A stretch of DNA of 64,000 bases, taken from NCBI RefSeq assembly GCF_019635935.1, contig NZ_JAHBYN010000001.1, forward strand, positions 310,001-374,000, in the 5' to 3' direction. Every line of letters begins with the position of its first letter. The first letter of the stretch is position 1. The position numbers and the translations under genes were made by a program. The notes beneath the pieces are model-generated. The model saw nothing but the letters and a program-made list of their open reading frames with translations, was not told the origin of the DNA and did not search any database. Origin of the DNA: Parvibaculum sp. GTDB lineage: Bacteria; Pseudomonadota; Alphaproteobacteria; Parvibaculales; Parvibaculaceae. Shown here piece by piece: positions 1 through 9,409 of this stretch.

Positions 1-1145
1 GTGCCGGCCGGCGTACCGAGCCGGACGCCCGACGTTACCATCGGCTTTTCCGGATCGAAGGGAATGCCGTTCTTGTTGCAGGTGATATGCGCGCGCTCGA
101 GCGCCGCCTCCGCGACTTTGCCCGTCAGCTTTTTCGGCCTGAGATCGACCAGCATCAGATGCGTGTCGGTGCCGCCCGAAACGATCGCCGCGCCGCCATC
201 GACCAGCGTCGAGGCAAGCGTGCGCGCATTGTCGACGACGGCGCGGGCATAGGATTTGAATTCCGGACGCAGCGCTTCGCCGAACGCGACCGCCTTGCCG
301 GCGATCACATGCATCAGCGGTCCACCCTGGATGCCGGGGAAGATCGCCGAATTGACCTTCTTCCCGATATCTTCGTTGTTCGACAGGATCATGCCGCCGC
401 GCGGACCCCGGAGCGTCTTGTGGGTCGTCGTCGTCACCACATCGGCGAAAGGAAGCGGGCTCGGATGCGCGCCGCCGGCGACCAGTCCGGCGAAATGCGC
501 CATGTCGACCATGAACAGCGCGCCCACGGAATCCGCGATCTCGCGAAAGGCCTTGAAGTCGATGACGCGCGGATAGGCCGATCCGCCGGCAATAATCATC
601 TTCGGTTTATGCGTCTTCGCCAGCGACGCAACCTCGTCCATGTCGACCAGATGATCCTGCTGGCGAACGCCGTATTGCACCGCGTTGAACCATTTGCCCG
701 ACTGGTTGGGCGCCGCGCCATGTGTCAGGTGACCGCCGGCCGCGAGGCTCATGCCCATGATGGTGTCGCCCGGCTTCAAGAGCGCCATCATCACGCCCTG
801 GTTGGCTTGCGAACCGGAATTGGGCTGCACATTGGCATAGGCGCAGCCGAACAGCTTTTTGGCGCGGTCGATTGCCAGTTCCTCGGCAATGTCGACAAAC
901 TCGCAGCCGCCGTAATACCGCTTGCCCGGATAACCTTCCGCATACTTGTTGGTCATGATCGAGCCCTGCGCCTCCAGCACGGCGCGCGAGACGATGTTCT
1001 CCGACGCGATCAGCTCGATCTGGGTTTGCTGACGGTTCAGCTCCAGCTCGATCGCCTTCAGGACATCAGGGTCGCTGCTGGCCAGACCGTCGGTGAAAAA
1101 GCCCGAAAAGCCGCCGGGCGCGGCGGCTGCATTGCTCAATGACAT
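1..1145 (-). CDS. glyA: Serine hydroxymethyltransferase (3' end outside window)
   Basis: PLP enzyme converting serine plus tetrahydrofolate to glycine and 5,10-methylene-THF, the main cytosolic source of one-carbon units. The reading frame opens with ATG at 1143-1145 ([17 protein letters not shown]) after an AAGGTAGG ribosome site and is still open at base 1, so about 381 residues are visible. Seen: [11 protein letters not shown] near the N-terminus, the PLP-lysine motif [14 protein letters not shown] with the lysine at about residue 243, and [15 protein letters not shown] at the window edge, all hallmarks of GlyA. The C-terminal 50 or so residues lie outside. It is divergent from mucR. Identification is secure. 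Confidence 0.97.
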   Translation of the reverse strand, partial: MSLSNAAAAPGGFSGFFTDGLASSDPDVLKAIELELNRQQTQIELIASENIVSRAVLEAQGSIMTNKYAEGYPGKRYYGGCEFVDIAEELAIDRAKKLFGCAYANVQPNSGSQANQGVMMALLKPGDTIMGMSLAAGGHLTHGAAPNQSGKWFNAVQYGVRQQDHLVDMDEVASLAKTHKPKMIIAGGSAYPRVIDFKAFREIADSVGALFMVDMAHFAGLVAGGAHPSPLPFADVVTTTTHKTLRGPRGGMILSNNEDIGKKVNSAIFPGIQGGPLMHVIAGKAVAFGEALRPEFKSYARAVVDNARTLASTLVDGGAAIVSGGTDTHLMLVDLRPKKLTGKVAEAALERAHITCNKNGIPFDPEKPMVTSGVRLGTPAG

Positions 1146-1592
1146 AGACCTACCTTCTATTCCGGAAGAACTCGCGGCCGCAGGCAAACGCGCCACCGCG
1201 CGCTCCACGGGCCGCCCGGGATCGATATCGGGCGTGATACCACATATTGTCGGCAGGGGCCAATTCACCACAAATTTTCAGCCGCCGCCCAGGCGCGTCA
1301 TTCCGGGCTGAAATCCGCACTACGCAAGTGCCCGCGCCTTGACCGCCGCCGCAACCCATGTATCAAAGACTAGAAATCGAAAATTTACTTGAAAACCCAA
1401 GTTATTCTCCTATCGAGCACCCGCGCCTGCTTGAAACTCACCTTGATTGAAACAAATTTAGACGGAATTCATCATAGAAGAGATGCGCGATATCCTTGAT
1501 TGTCGTGTCCAAATCGCGCTAGAAGATGCCTGTTACTGTTGCCGCATGTACAGACGGCAGACGGCGTTCCCCAAAGAGGCATCACGCTTGAA
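1146..1592. other. 447-bp divergent intergenic region glyA/mucR
   Basis: No gene is supported here; the short open frames lack ribosome sites and family features. The half nearer mucR (about 1360-1480) is clearly more AT-rich than its surroundings, with runs such as GAAAATTTACTTGAAAA. MucR/Ros proteins are known to bind AT-rich promoter DNA and often their own promoter, so this is a plausible autoregulatory region (inference). A weak sigma70-like pair TTGATT-N18-TAGAAG lies around 1496-1525. No glycine riboswitch was recognised ahead of glyA. Confidence 0.5.
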
Positions 1593-2060
1593 ATGAACGA
1601 GACCAAATCGTCCCCGCAATCCGATGCGACGGAAATGTTGAGCCTGGCGACCGAAATCGTTGCCGCTTATGTCAGCAACAATACCGTGGCGACAGCCGAT
1701 CTGTCGGGGCTAATCCGAACGGTCTACACGACACTCACAGATATCGAACAAGGCGGCGGCCACAGGGAATCCGAATTGACCCCGGCCGTACCGATCAAGA
1801 AGTCGGTCACCGCCGATCACATCATCTGTCTCGAGGACGGCAAGAAGCTGAAAATGCTGAAGCGCTACCTGCGCTCGCAATACGGTCTCTCGCCCGAGGA
1901 ATACCGTGCCCGCTGGGGCCTGCCGCACGACTATCCGATGGTCGCGCCCAACTATGCCGCCCAGCGTTCGAAGCTGGCGAAGCAGATCGGTCTTGGCCGT
2001 GTCGGCGCCGGCATTGGCAGCCCGGCACGAGGCCGCAAGAAGAAGCGCACGGTGCGCTGA
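1593..2060 (+). CDS. MucR/Ros family transcriptional regulator with degenerate zinc finger
   Basis: 155-residue MucR/Ros protein, a family of alphaproteobacterial regulators and nucleoid-associated-like silencers of exopolysaccharide, motility and cell-cycle genes. The start ATG at 1593 gives MNETKSS; an upstream in-frame extension to 1500 has no support. Family signature: ICLEDGKKLKMLKRYL (78-93), SPEEYRARWGLPHDYPMVAP (100-119; also the DNA-binding region), NYAAQR, and a basic tail ending GRKKKRTVR. Canonical members carry Cys-x2-Cys/Asp with two His in KRHL..HY. Here C79 and D82 remain, but the histidine positions are Y92 and Q96. Zinc-free members of the family are known, so the protein may still fold and bind DNA. 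It converges with the DUF6898-like gene. Confidence 0.93.
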   Translation: MNETKSSPQSDATEMLSLATEIVAAYVSNNTVATADLSGLIRTVYTTLTDIEQGGGHRESELTPAVPIKKSVTADHIICLEDGKKLKMLKRYLRSQYGLSPEEYRARWGLPHDYPMVAPNYAAQRSKLAKQIGLGRVGAGIGSPARGRKKKRTVR

Positions 2061-2064
2061 TCCG

Positions 2065-2367
2065 CTAGACGACGATCCCCCCGCCGCCGCCCGGCTCCTC
2101 CCGGTCGCCGGGCTTCTTCGCGTCCGAGTCCGTTTCACCCTGCCGGTTGAGCATGTAGCGCAGCTTCTGCAGCGCAATGCGCTCGAGTTCGTTTCGCGAC
2201 GCCGAAGACGGCGCCACGACCGACACCTCGAGATCGGTGGTGACATCGAGCGCCGTCACCTTGACGCTGGTGCCGATCGGCGTGAATTCGAAGATGACCT
2301 CACGGCGCACCCCGCCTGCTCCGCCCTTGGAGCCGGCATCGCCGTCCTGGGGACGATCAGGCGGCAC
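2065..2367 (-). CDS. DUF6898-like small protein downstream of hemA
   Basis: 100-residue cytoplasmic protein of unknown function. The core [20 protein letters not shown] followed by a T-L-E-V-S-V-V strand and a helix ending [11 protein letters not shown] resembles the small alphaproteobacterial family DUF6898 usually found beside hemA (from memory of the family). The GTG start at 2365-2367 overlaps the hemA stop by 11 bp, so the two are probably translationally coupled. Both ends are low complexity: a Gly/Asp-rich N-terminus and a GGGGG tail. No catalytic motif is visible. Function unknown. Confidence 0.75.
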   Translation of the reverse strand: MPPDRPQDGDAGSKGGAGGVRREVIFEFTPIGTSVKVTALDVTTDLEVSVVAPSSASRNELERIALQKLRYMLNRQGETDSDAKKPGDREEPGGGGGIVV

Positions 2368-3592
2368 GCCGTATCTTGCGGCGCGTCCATACCTGGTCGA
2401 GCGCCTTCACCAGATCGCGCATCATGTCGTCGGTATGCACGGGGCAAGGCGTGAAGCGAAGCCGCTCCGTGCCGCGCGGCACCGTCGGATAATTGATAGG
2501 TTGCACATAGATATTGTGATCCTGCAGCAGATCGTCGCTGACCTGCTTGCAGACGACCGGATCGCCGACCATCACCGGCACGATATGGCTCTCGCACATC
2601 ATCACCGGCAAACCGGCATCCGCCAGCAACCGGCGCAGCGTCGCCGCGCGCTCCTGGTGCCGTTCCCGCTCGGCATCGCTTGCCTTGAGATGCTGCACCG
2701 CCGCCAACACGCCCGCCACCAAAACCGGTGCCAGCGATGTCGAGAAGATGAAGCCCGGCGCATAGGACCGAACCACATCGACAACCGCCGCCGACGCGGC
2801 GATGTAGCCGCCCATCACACCGAAGCCTTTGGCCAGCGTCCCCTCGATGATGTCGACCTTGTCGAGCACGCCGTCGCGCTCGGCAATACCGCCGCCGCGC
2901 GGACCGTAGAGGCCGACCGCATGAACCTCGTCGAGATAGGTCAGCGCACCGTATTTCCGCGCCAGATCGCAAATCGCCCCGATCGGCGCAATGTCGCCAT
3001 CCATCGAATAGACGGATTCGAAAGCGACGATCTTCGGCTGCGCCGGATCGATTTCCTTCAGCAGCGTTTCCAGATGCGCAAGGTCGTTGTGACGCCACAC
3101 CCGCTTCGGGCCGCCGCCGCGACGAATACCCTCGATCATCGAGGCGTGGTTCATCTCGTCGGAAATGATGACGCAATCGCCGAGAATGCGCGCCAGCGTC
3201 GACAATGTCGCGTCGTTGGCCGCATAGCCCGACGTGAATAGCAGCGCCGCTTCCTTCCCGTGAAGGTCGGCCAGCTCGCGCTCAAGCTCGACGTGATAAT
3301 GCGTGGTGCCGGAAATGTTGCGGGTGCCGCCGGAGCCGGCGCCAACCTCGTCGATCGCCCGGTGCATCGCCTCAAGCACAGCGGGATGCTGGCCCATGCC
3401 CAGATAGTCGTTGGAGCACCAGACAACGATGTCCTTCCGGCCATCCGGCGTGTGGAACGTCGCGCGCGGAAAGGAGCCGCGATGACGCACGATGTCGGCG
3501 AAGACGCGATAGCGCCCCTCGTCCTTCACCGCGCGCAGGGCCTCGGCCAGCTTTTGTTCATAGTCCATGGCGTCGAAGCTCATAGGCCGCAT
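2357..3592 (-). CDS. hemA: 5-aminolevulinate synthase
   Basis: PLP enzyme condensing glycine and succinyl-CoA to 5-aminolevulinate, the first step of the C4 (Shemin) tetrapyrrole pathway typical of Alphaproteobacteria. It pairs functionally with hemB at 10.7 kb. 411 residues from the ATG at 3592; in-frame ATGs at 3583 and 3568 exist, and [11 protein letters not shown] at 3568 matches the usual family start best. Seen: [13 protein letters not shown] (58-70), [11 protein letters not shown] (87-96), [13 protein letters not shown] (221-233) and the PLP-lysine motif GTLAKGFG with K255. The length fits the family. A GDPD gene lies upstream on the same strand after a gap of about 130 bp. Confidence 0.97.
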   Translation of the reverse strand: MRPMSFDAMDYEQKLAEALRAVKDEGRYRVFADIVRHRGSFPRATFHTPDGRKDIVVWCSNDYLGMGQHPAVLEAMHRAIDEVGAGSGGTRNISGTTHYHVELERELADLHGKEAALLFTSGYAANDATLSTLARILGDCVIISDEMNHASMIEGIRRGGGPKRVWRHNDLAHLETLLKEIDPAQPKIVAFESVYSMDGDIAPIGAICDLARKYGALTYLDEVHAVGLYGPRGGGIAERDGVLDKVDIIEGTLAKGFGVMGGYIAASAAVVDVVRSYAPGFIFSTSLAPVLVAGVLAAVQHLKASDAERERHQERAATLRRLLADAGLPVMMCESHIVPVMVGDPVVCKQVSDDLLQDHNIYVQPINYPTVPRGTERLRFTPCPVHTDDMMRDLVKALDQVWTRRKIRRAA

Positions 3593-3724
3593 CCCGTCCC
3601 GGGCCGTTCCCGCTGGAGAACCGGCATTTCATGTCTACCACACCTTAGGCCGCCCTCGCAGCCCGGCCAGACGCGAATTGTCGCATAAAATACATGGAGC
3701 CGAATGGCACCGCCTCGCGGGACG

Positions 3725-4501
3725 CTACGAGGGCCAGAGCCCGCGCTCGATGAGAACCGTTTTCAGCAAGGCCGGCTCGTCCGTCATCAGCCCATCGACC
3801 CCGGCATCGATCAGCCGCCGCATTTCGGCCGGGTCGTCGATCGTCCAGACATGCACTTGAAGGCCGAGTTCATGGGCGCGGTTGACCAGCGCCCGGTCGA
3901 CCAGCCGGATACCGTGTTGCTTCACGGGGATCTGCGCGCAGCCCTCGGCAAAGCCGCCCCAGACAAAACCGAGCGGCCCGCTCCAGCTCGAAAACCGCAG
4001 CCGCGCGGTCGACATCGGCCCCATGCCGGTGCACAGGCGGGGGCCGAGCGCGGCGCGAATGCCGGCCGTCCGTTTTCCTGAAAACGCGGTCACGCAAACC
4101 CGATCGATGGCCTTCATATCCTTCAACAGCCGGATCAGCGGCCCGGCCGCATTGTCGCGCTTCGGGTCGATATTGATCCGCAACTCCGGCCACGCCGAAA
4201 GCAGCTCGGCCATCAGCGGGATCGGCTCCCGCCCGTCGACCCGTGCCTGCTTCACATCGGCATAATCCATCTCGGCGATGACGCCGGTCCGGTCGGTCAC
4301 CCGGTCGAGCTTGTCGTCATGGAACGCCAGCAAAACCCCGTCGCGTGTCGCATGAACGTCGGTCTCGATGTAGCGGTAGCCGAGATCGACCGCCCCTTGA
4401 AAGGCCGGCATCGTGTTTTCCGGCCAGGACCCTGCGCCGCCGCGATGCGCGAAGGCCAGAAGCCCGTCATGTTCGAGATAGGGATACTTCGCCGGCCGCA
4501 T
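3725..4501 (-). CDS. Glycerophosphodiester phosphodiesterase family protein (UgpQ type)
   Basis: 258-residue TIM-barrel GDPD enzyme expected to hydrolyse deacylated phospholipids (glycerophosphodiesters) to glycerol-3-phosphate and an alcohol. Motifs: AHRGG (18-22), PENTMPAF (27-34), E46-T-D48 and H61-D-D, which are the catalytic and metal ligands of the family; near the C-terminus VHVWTIDDPAEM and GVDGLMTDEP close the barrel. No signal peptide, so a cytoplasmic UgpQ-like enzyme is likely. It is transcribed in the same direction as the L,D-transpeptidase upstream (26-bp gap to that gene's stop) and may be co-transcribed. Confidence 0.92.
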   Translation of the reverse strand: MRPAKYPYLEHDGLLAFAHRGGAGSWPENTMPAFQGAVDLGYRYIETDVHATRDGVLLAFHDDKLDRVTDRTGVIAEMDYADVKQARVDGREPIPLMAELLSAWPELRINIDPKRDNAAGPLIRLLKDMKAIDRVCVTAFSGKRTAGIRAALGPRLCTGMGPMSTARLRFSSWSGPLGFVWGGFAEGCAQIPVKQHGIRLVDRALVNRAHELGLQVHVWTIDDPAEMRRLIDAGVDGLMTDEPALLKTVLIERGLWPS

Positions 4502-4527
4502 CGTTCCGCCCGCCGCTTCTTGTTGTT

Positions 4528-5820
4528 CTAGTTTTCAAGCGCACTCGTACTGACGCTGCCGTCGCGCGAATAAACATCGTCGCGAAAATTGACAACACCG
4601 TCATCGGCAACCCATGCCGTCAGATAGACGAGATAAATCGGCACCTGCTGCGTCAGATAGGCGTTGCGATACTGGCGGGATTCGATCATGCGGTCGACAC
4701 GGCCCGCATCCCATTCGGGGTCGTCGCCCTGCATCAGCCATGTCACGAGACCGTGCACATTCCTGACCCGTACGCAGCCCGAGCTGAAGTTTCGTTCCTG
4801 CCGACCGAACAGCGTCTTGGTCGGCGTATCGTGCAGGAAGATCGCCTGGTTGTTCGGGAAGTTGATCTTGACCGTGCCGAGCGAATTGTAGGGCCCCGGA
4901 TCTTGCCGGAGATAATAGGCCTCGTTGATGCGCGGGTTGGACCAGTCGATCTGGTGCGGGTCGAGTTCGCGAATATTGGAGTCCCACCCCTGCAGCACGC
5001 GAATGCCTTGCCGCTTCAGAAAATCGGGATTGGCCCTGATCTTCGGCAGCATGTCCGCCATCGCAATGGACTTCGGCACATACCAATAGGGATTGAAGGT
5101 AATCGAATTGACCTGGCTGACGATCTCGGGCGTCTGACGGCCCTGCGTACCCACGATCACGCGTTCGCGGAATTCGACGACGCCGTTGTTGACGGCTTCA
5201 ACTTCCTGACCGGCGATGTTGACGAAGACATAGCGCCGTTCGAGCTTCGGGATGATCTCACCGAGCCGTCGCTGATTGAGTTCGAGCTGCCGGATGCGCG
5301 TCTGAACCGGCACATTCATCGCCGCCACGGTCCGGCGTCCGACGATGCCGTCAGGCTCAAGTCCATTGCGCGCCTGATAGCGCTTCACACCCTCATACAC
5401 CGTCTCGTCGTAGAGATAGGGGTCGCCGTCGGAAACGGCCATGTCGCCTTCGGCCAGCAGCCGCTTGCGCACCACCGCGACGCGCGCATCGCGCACACCG
5501 AGCTCCAGCCGCTCGCCGGCCGGCACGCGCTCCCAGCCGCCCCAATTGGCGATCTCGCGATACATCGCAATCGCCTGCGCCAGCGGCAACAAGCCGTCTT
5601 CGGCAAGCACCGGCGCGGCCGACCGCTGCACGGCGTCGGCCATCGGCGCGGACTGGCTGTTGGCCTGCCACGGATCGACCCAATGCGTCTCGGACTGCCC
5701 GTAATGCGCCGCCGTCTCGGCCGATGCCGCGCCTGCGCCGCCCGCCGCGCAAAACAGCGCCGCCAGTACTGCCCGGCGAAGCGAAACGCGCCTCGCAATT
5801 GCCCCGAAAACCCACTTCAA
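4528..5820 (-). CDS. Secreted L,D-transpeptidase with peptidoglycan-binding domain (YcbB-like)
   Basis: Periplasmic murein cross-linking enzyme. I place the start at TTG 5818-5820: it has AAGGAGGG about 10 bp upstream and gives MKWVFGAIARRVSLRR then a hydrophobic stretch ending GAGAASA, a good signal peptide. Longer in-frame starts (ATG 5871, 5937) lack a ribosome site. About 430 residues. A peptidoglycan-binding domain (VKRYQARNGLEPDGIVGRRT) is followed by a YkuD catalytic domain with IFLHDTPTKTLF and the active-site motif SSGCVRVRN (Cys about residue 349 from this start). The layout matches YcbB/LdtD-type enzymes. The LdtR regulator lies about 1 kb away across a DUF1295 gene, so regulation by LdtR is likely. 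Confidence 0.93.
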   Translation of the reverse strand: MKWVFGAIARRVSLRRAVLAALFCAAGGAGAASAETAAHYGQSETHWVDPWQANSQSAPMADAVQRSAAPVLAEDGLLPLAQAIAMYREIANWGGWERVPAGERLELGVRDARVAVVRKRLLAEGDMAVSDGDPYLYDETVYEGVKRYQARNGLEPDGIVGRRTVAAMNVPVQTRIRQLELNQRRLGEIIPKLERRYVFVNIAGQEVEAVNNGVVEFRERVIVGTQGRQTPEIVSQVNSITFNPYWYVPKSIAMADMLPKIRANPDFLKRQGIRVLQGWDSNIRELDPHQIDWSNPRINEAYYLRQDPGPYNSLGTVKINFPNNQAIFLHDTPTKTLFGRQERNFSSGCVRVRNVHGLVTWLMQGDDPEWDAGRVDRMIESRQYRNAYLTQQVPIYLVYLTAWVADDGVVNFRDDVYSRDGSVSTSALEN

Positions 5821-5986
5821 AACGCCACGCCCTCCTTCAGGGCCGGATGTTGCCTGCCCCGGCTTTACCATTTTGGGACAGCGTATCGAAACTGGCGCCC
5901 GCATTTCGCGGAAACGCCCCATATTATGTAACAGCAAACATCAACATTTGTGGCCGCGCGGCTCAGAATCGGCCAGTCTCCTTGCG

Positions 5987-6781
5987 ATGAGTGATGAAAT
6001 TGCAACTTTCGTGCTCAATGCGGGGGTCATTCTGGCCCTGATGCTGGCTGTTTGGGCCCTCAGCCTCGCGCTGCGCGACGCGGGCATTGTCGACGTTTTC
6101 TGGGGTCTCGGCTTCGCCGTCATCGCGCTCGTGACCTGGGCGGCCAATCCGGGCTACGGCGCCCGCGCGGCGCTCATCGCCGGCCTGACAATGCTCTGGG
6201 GCCTGCGCCTCGGGCTCTATTTGTTCATCCGCTGGCGCGGCGAACCCCATGAGGACCGCCGCTATGCCGCCATGCGCGCGAAGCGTGGCCCGGCTTTCTG
6301 GTGGCAAAGCCTCTACATCGTCTTCGGCCTCCAGGCTGTCATCATGCTGCTCGTCTCGCTGCCGGTGCAATTCGGCATCATGGCGCCGGCGCCCGCCCAT
6401 CTGACGTTCCTCGACCTTGCGGGCGCGCTGATGGTACTCGCCGGCCTCGCCTTTGAAAGCATCGGCGACGCGCAATTGATGGCCTTCAAGGCCGACCCCG
6501 CCAACAAGGGAAAGGTGATGGACCGCGGTCTCTGGGCATGGACGCGCCATCCGAACTATTTCGGCGACGCGCTGGTCTGGTGGGGATTGTTCGTCATCGC
6601 CTTTTCCGTCCCCGCCCTCTGGTGGACGGCGATCGGCCCGGCCGTCATGACCTGGTTTCTGGTCAAGGTCTCGGGCAAGGCGCTGCTGGAACGCGGCCTC
6701 CGGAAGTCGCGCCCCGGCTACGACGAATATGTCGCGCGGACGAGCGGCTTCATTCCGCTGCCGCCGAAGCGAAAGCGCTGA
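5987..6781 (+). CDS. DUF1295 membrane protein (steroid 5-alpha-reductase-like)
   Basis: 264-residue polytopic inner-membrane protein. The start ATG at 5987 (MSDEIATFVLNAGV) leads straight into the first hydrophobic segment; about six or seven membrane spans follow. Signatures of DUF1295 / 5-alpha-reductase C-terminal domain proteins: DVFWGLGFAVIAL, RHPNYFGDALVWWG (the His-Pro-Asn-Tyr motif near the NADPH-binding region in the superfamily) and a C-terminal RPGYDEYVARTSGFIPLPPK. The substrate is unknown in bacteria. It is divergent from the L,D-transpeptidase and convergent with ldtR (22-bp gap). Confidence 0.9.
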   Translation: MSDEIATFVLNAGVILALMLAVWALSLALRDAGIVDVFWGLGFAVIALVTWAANPGYGARAALIAGLTMLWGLRLGLYLFIRWRGEPHEDRRYAAMRAKRGPAFWWQSLYIVFGLQAVIMLLVSLPVQFGIMAPAPAHLTFLDLAGALMVLAGLAFESIGDAQLMAFKADPANKGKVMDRGLWAWTRHPNYFGDALVWWGLFVIAFSVPALWWTAIGPAVMTWFLVKVSGKALLERGLRKSRPGYDEYVARTSGFIPLPPKRKR

Positions 6782-6803
6782 GCCCGGAGACGGCGCGGAA
6801 AAA

Positions 6804-7316
6804 TCAGAGACGATAACGGATCTGGTCGGTCCAGAAGCGTTCGAGCTTGAACAGGGTTGCATTGACCTGCCGCAGTTCGTCCGCCGTGATGTCGGCAACA
6901 TCGGCAATCATCGCGCAATGCTTCTTGTAGACATCGTCGATCGCCGCGCAGATCGCCCGGCCCTTGTCGGTCAGCTTGACGCGAACCGAGCGCCGGTCCG
7001 AACGCGAGCGCTGGTGATGGATATAGCCGGCCTCGACAAGCTTCTTGAGGTTGTAGGAAACGTTCGAGCCGAGATAGTGGCCGCGCGTCCTGAGCTCGCC
7101 CGCCGTCATCTCGGCATCGCCAATATTGAACAGCAGCAGCGCCTGCACGCTGTTGATCTCGGTCACATCGATACGGTCGAGCTCGTCCTTGATCACATCG
7201 AGAAGCCGCCGATGCAGACGCTCGACATAGGTCAGCGCCTCCAGATATGCGGTTTTCTTGCCCGAATCTTCCTGATCCGCAATGGCATCGGTGGTCTTGA
7301 TGTTGGTCATACCCAT
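6804..7316 (-). CDS. ldtR: LdtR-type MarR family regulator
   Basis: 170-residue winged-helix regulator. The sequence ALTYVERLHRRLLDVIKDEL (27-46), INSVQALLLFNIG (53-65) and LGSNVSYNLKKLVEAGYI (81-98) is nearly that of LdtR, known from Liberibacter and rhizobia as activator of L,D-transpeptidase genes and of osmotic-stress tolerance. The start ATG at 7316 has GAGGG about 9 bp upstream; a second ATG is two codons in. The gene lies close to the L,D-transpeptidase at 4.5-5.8 kb, matching the known linkage. LdtR identity is from sequence resemblance and context; the operator was not located. Confidence 0.9.
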   Translation of the reverse strand: MGMTNIKTTDAIADQEDSGKKTAYLEALTYVERLHRRLLDVIKDELDRIDVTEINSVQALLLFNIGDAEMTAGELRTRGHYLGSNVSYNLKKLVEAGYIHHQRSRSDRRSVRVKLTDKGRAICAAIDDVYKKHCAMIADVADITADELRQVNATLFKLERFWTDQIRYRL

Positions 7317-7454
7317 GGGTCGGCCCTCGAACTCGCACGATACAGCGTCGCTGCGGAGCCTTCTGGCCCGCTCGCGCCACCATATTCGCCGTCATCCTAA
7401 CGAGGCCTTAAACCCGCCGCCTTGCGCACCGTTCCGAAGGAAACATGCTTAAAA

Positions 7455-8345
7455 CTATATTTCACCGCGAATGAGCTTTATGACGCCGGAGAAATCGAGA
7501 CCGTCCTCGCCGGCCGCCTCCATCAGCGCGTAGAGCTGCGCGGCCTGCGCACCGAGAGGCGTCGGCGTCCGCGCCGTTTTGGACGCGTCCTGCGCCAGCC
7601 GCAAATCCTTCAGCATCATCGCCGCGCTGAAGCCCGGCGCATAGTTGCGGTTGGCGGGCGACGCCGGCACCGGTCCCGGCACGGGACAATAAGAGGTCAT
7701 CGACCAGCACTGACCCGAAGCGGTGGAGGAAATGTCGAACAGCGTCTGCGCGTCGAGCCCGAGCTTCTCGCCCAGCACGAAGGCTTCCGACACGCCGATC
7801 ATCGAAATGCCGAGAATCATGTTGTTGCAGACCTTGGCGACCTGCCCGTTGCCCGCAGCGCCGGCATGAAAAATGTTCTTGCCCATCTTTTCCAGCAGCG
7901 GCTTCGCCTTGCCGAACGCCTCGTCGCTTCCGCCGACCATGAATGTCAGCGTGCCCGCCTCCGCCCCGCCGACGCCGCCGGACACCGGCGCATCGACCAT
8001 CTGCATGCCTGCCTTTTCGGCCGCCGCGATCGTCTCGCGCGCCGAGGGGACGTCGATGGTCGAGGAATCGATGAACACCGTGCCCTTGGCCGCCGCCGCG
8101 ACCAGCCCCTCGTCTCCGAGATAGACAGACCGCACATGCTCGCCCGCCGGCAGCATCGTCACGACGAATTCGACATTGCGCGCCGCGTCGCTTGCGCGGG
8201 ACGCCTTCGCGGCGCCTGCTTCCACAAGCCCCGCCACCGCCTTCTCGCTGAGATCGAACACCTTGAGCTCGTGTCCGGCCTTCAGGAGATTGCGCGCCAT
8301 CGGCCCGCCCATATTGCCGAGCCCGATAAATCCGACCTTCGCCAT
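7455..8345 (-). CDS. mmsB: 3-hydroxyisobutyrate dehydrogenase
   Basis: 296-residue NAD-dependent enzyme oxidising 3-hydroxyisobutyrate to methylmalonate semialdehyde in valine catabolism. Rossmann motif GLGNMG (8-13), substrate-binding APVSGGVGGAEAGTL (119-133) and the catalytic-lysine segment NGQVAKVCNNM with K171; the length is typical. The ATG at 8345 follows a strong GAAGGAGG site. It is the third gene of a leftward operon after acyl-CoA dehydrogenase and 3-hydroxyisobutyryl-CoA hydrolase, which supports this specific substrate over other beta-hydroxyacid dehydrogenases such as the paralogue at 13.4-14.3 kb. Confidence 0.94.
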   Translation of the reverse strand: MAKVGFIGLGNMGGPMARNLLKAGHELKVFDLSEKAVAGLVEAGAAKASRASDAARNVEFVVTMLPAGEHVRSVYLGDEGLVAAAAKGTVFIDSSTIDVPSARETIAAAEKAGMQMVDAPVSGGVGGAEAGTLTFMVGGSDEAFGKAKPLLEKMGKNIFHAGAAGNGQVAKVCNNMILGISMIGVSEAFVLGEKLGLDAQTLFDISSTASGQCWSMTSYCPVPGPVPASPANRNYAPGFSAAMMLKDLRLAQDASKTARTPTPLGAQAAQLYALMEAAGEDGLDFSGVIKLIRGEI

Positions 8346-8366
8346 CGCGTCCTCCTTCGGCGCTTC

Positions 8367-9407
8367 TCAGGGAAGCGTCAGTTCGTTCGCGCCCAGCGGC
8401 GCAAAATATTCATCCACATCGCTCGCGCGCATTTCGGCAAGCGTCGCCGGTTTCCATTTTGGCGCCTGGTCCTTGTCGATCACGACCGCCCGCACGCCCT
8501 CGTAGAAATCATGCCCTTTGACGAAACGTTCGATCAGCCGGTATTCGAGCCTCATGCAATCCTCGAAATCCAGCGCCGCGCCTTCGCGGATCTGCCGGAA
8601 CGCGACCAGCGTGCTCGTCGGCGATTTCGTTTCGATCGTGTCGGCGGTTTTCGTCGCCCATTCGCCGCCATCGGCGCGCAACGACGAAAGTATTTCCGCA
8701 ACGGACCCCTTCGAGAAATGCGCGCCAATCTCTTTCTGCATCGACGCCAGCGGCGCCGGCCCCTCTTCTTCCACAACCTCGCGCAGCGCGACGCGCGGCT
8801 CGGTCCCACCCGCCAGCCTGTCCTTCAGCGTGTCGAGCCGCACCGACGGCACATAGGCATCCGCAATGCCTGCATAGATCGCATCCGCCGCCTTCAGCCG
8901 CGTTCCCGTCAACCCGAGATACATGCCGGTCTCGCCGGGACAACGCGGCAGAAAGTAAGTGCCGCCGACATCCGGAAAGAGTCCGATGCCCGTTTCCGGC
9001 ATTGCAAAGGTCAGCTTCTCCGTCGCCACGCGATGCGACCCATGCACCGAAATGCCGACGCCGCCGCCCATGTTGATGCCGTCCATCAGCGCTACATAAG
9101 GCTTCCGGTAGCGTTTGATATAGGTGTTGAGCTTGTATTCCTCGCGCCAGAAATCGAGCGCTGTCGGATCGCCCGCGCGTCCCCAGTCGTAAAGCGCGCG
9201 AATGTCGCCGCCCGCGCAGAACGCCTTGTCGCCCGCCGCTTCGACAACGACACATTGCACATGGGCATCGTCCGCCCATTCGATCAGCTTCGGATGGATC
9301 GCGCGCACCATGTCGAGCGTCAGCGCATTGAGCGCCTTCGGCCGGTTGAGCGTGATGAAGCCGGCCGCGCCGCGCCGCTCGAACAGGACTTCGGCTTCGT
9401 CGCTCAT
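8367..9407 (-). CDS. 3-hydroxyisobutyryl-CoA hydrolase (enoyl-CoA hydratase/isomerase family)
   Basis: 346-residue crotonase-fold enzyme that releases free 3-hydroxyisobutyrate from its CoA ester in valine degradation. The length and the motifs NRPKALNALT (21-30), FCAGGDIRALY (63-73), GGGVGISVHGSHRVATE (114-130), MPETGIGLFPDVGGTYFLPR (136-155; E138 and D146 region) match human HIBCH and bacterial homologues rather than simple hydratases of about 260 residues. The ATG at 9405-9407 lies 2 bp after the acyl-CoA dehydrogenase stop, so translation is coupled; mmsB follows 21 bp downstream. Confidence 0.93.
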   Translation of the reverse strand: MSDEAEVLFERRGAAGFITLNRPKALNALTLDMVRAIHPKLIEWADDAHVQCVVVEAAGDKAFCAGGDIRALYDWGRAGDPTALDFWREEYKLNTYIKRYRKPYVALMDGINMGGGVGISVHGSHRVATEKLTFAMPETGIGLFPDVGGTYFLPRCPGETGMYLGLTGTRLKAADAIYAGIADAYVPSVRLDTLKDRLAGGTEPRVALREVVEEEGPAPLASMQKEIGAHFSKGSVAEILSSLRADGGEWATKTADTIETKSPTSTLVAFRQIREGAALDFEDCMRLEYRLIERFVKGHDFYEGVRAVVIDKDQAPKWKPATLAEMRASDVDEYFAPLGANELTLP

Positions 9408-9409
9408 CC

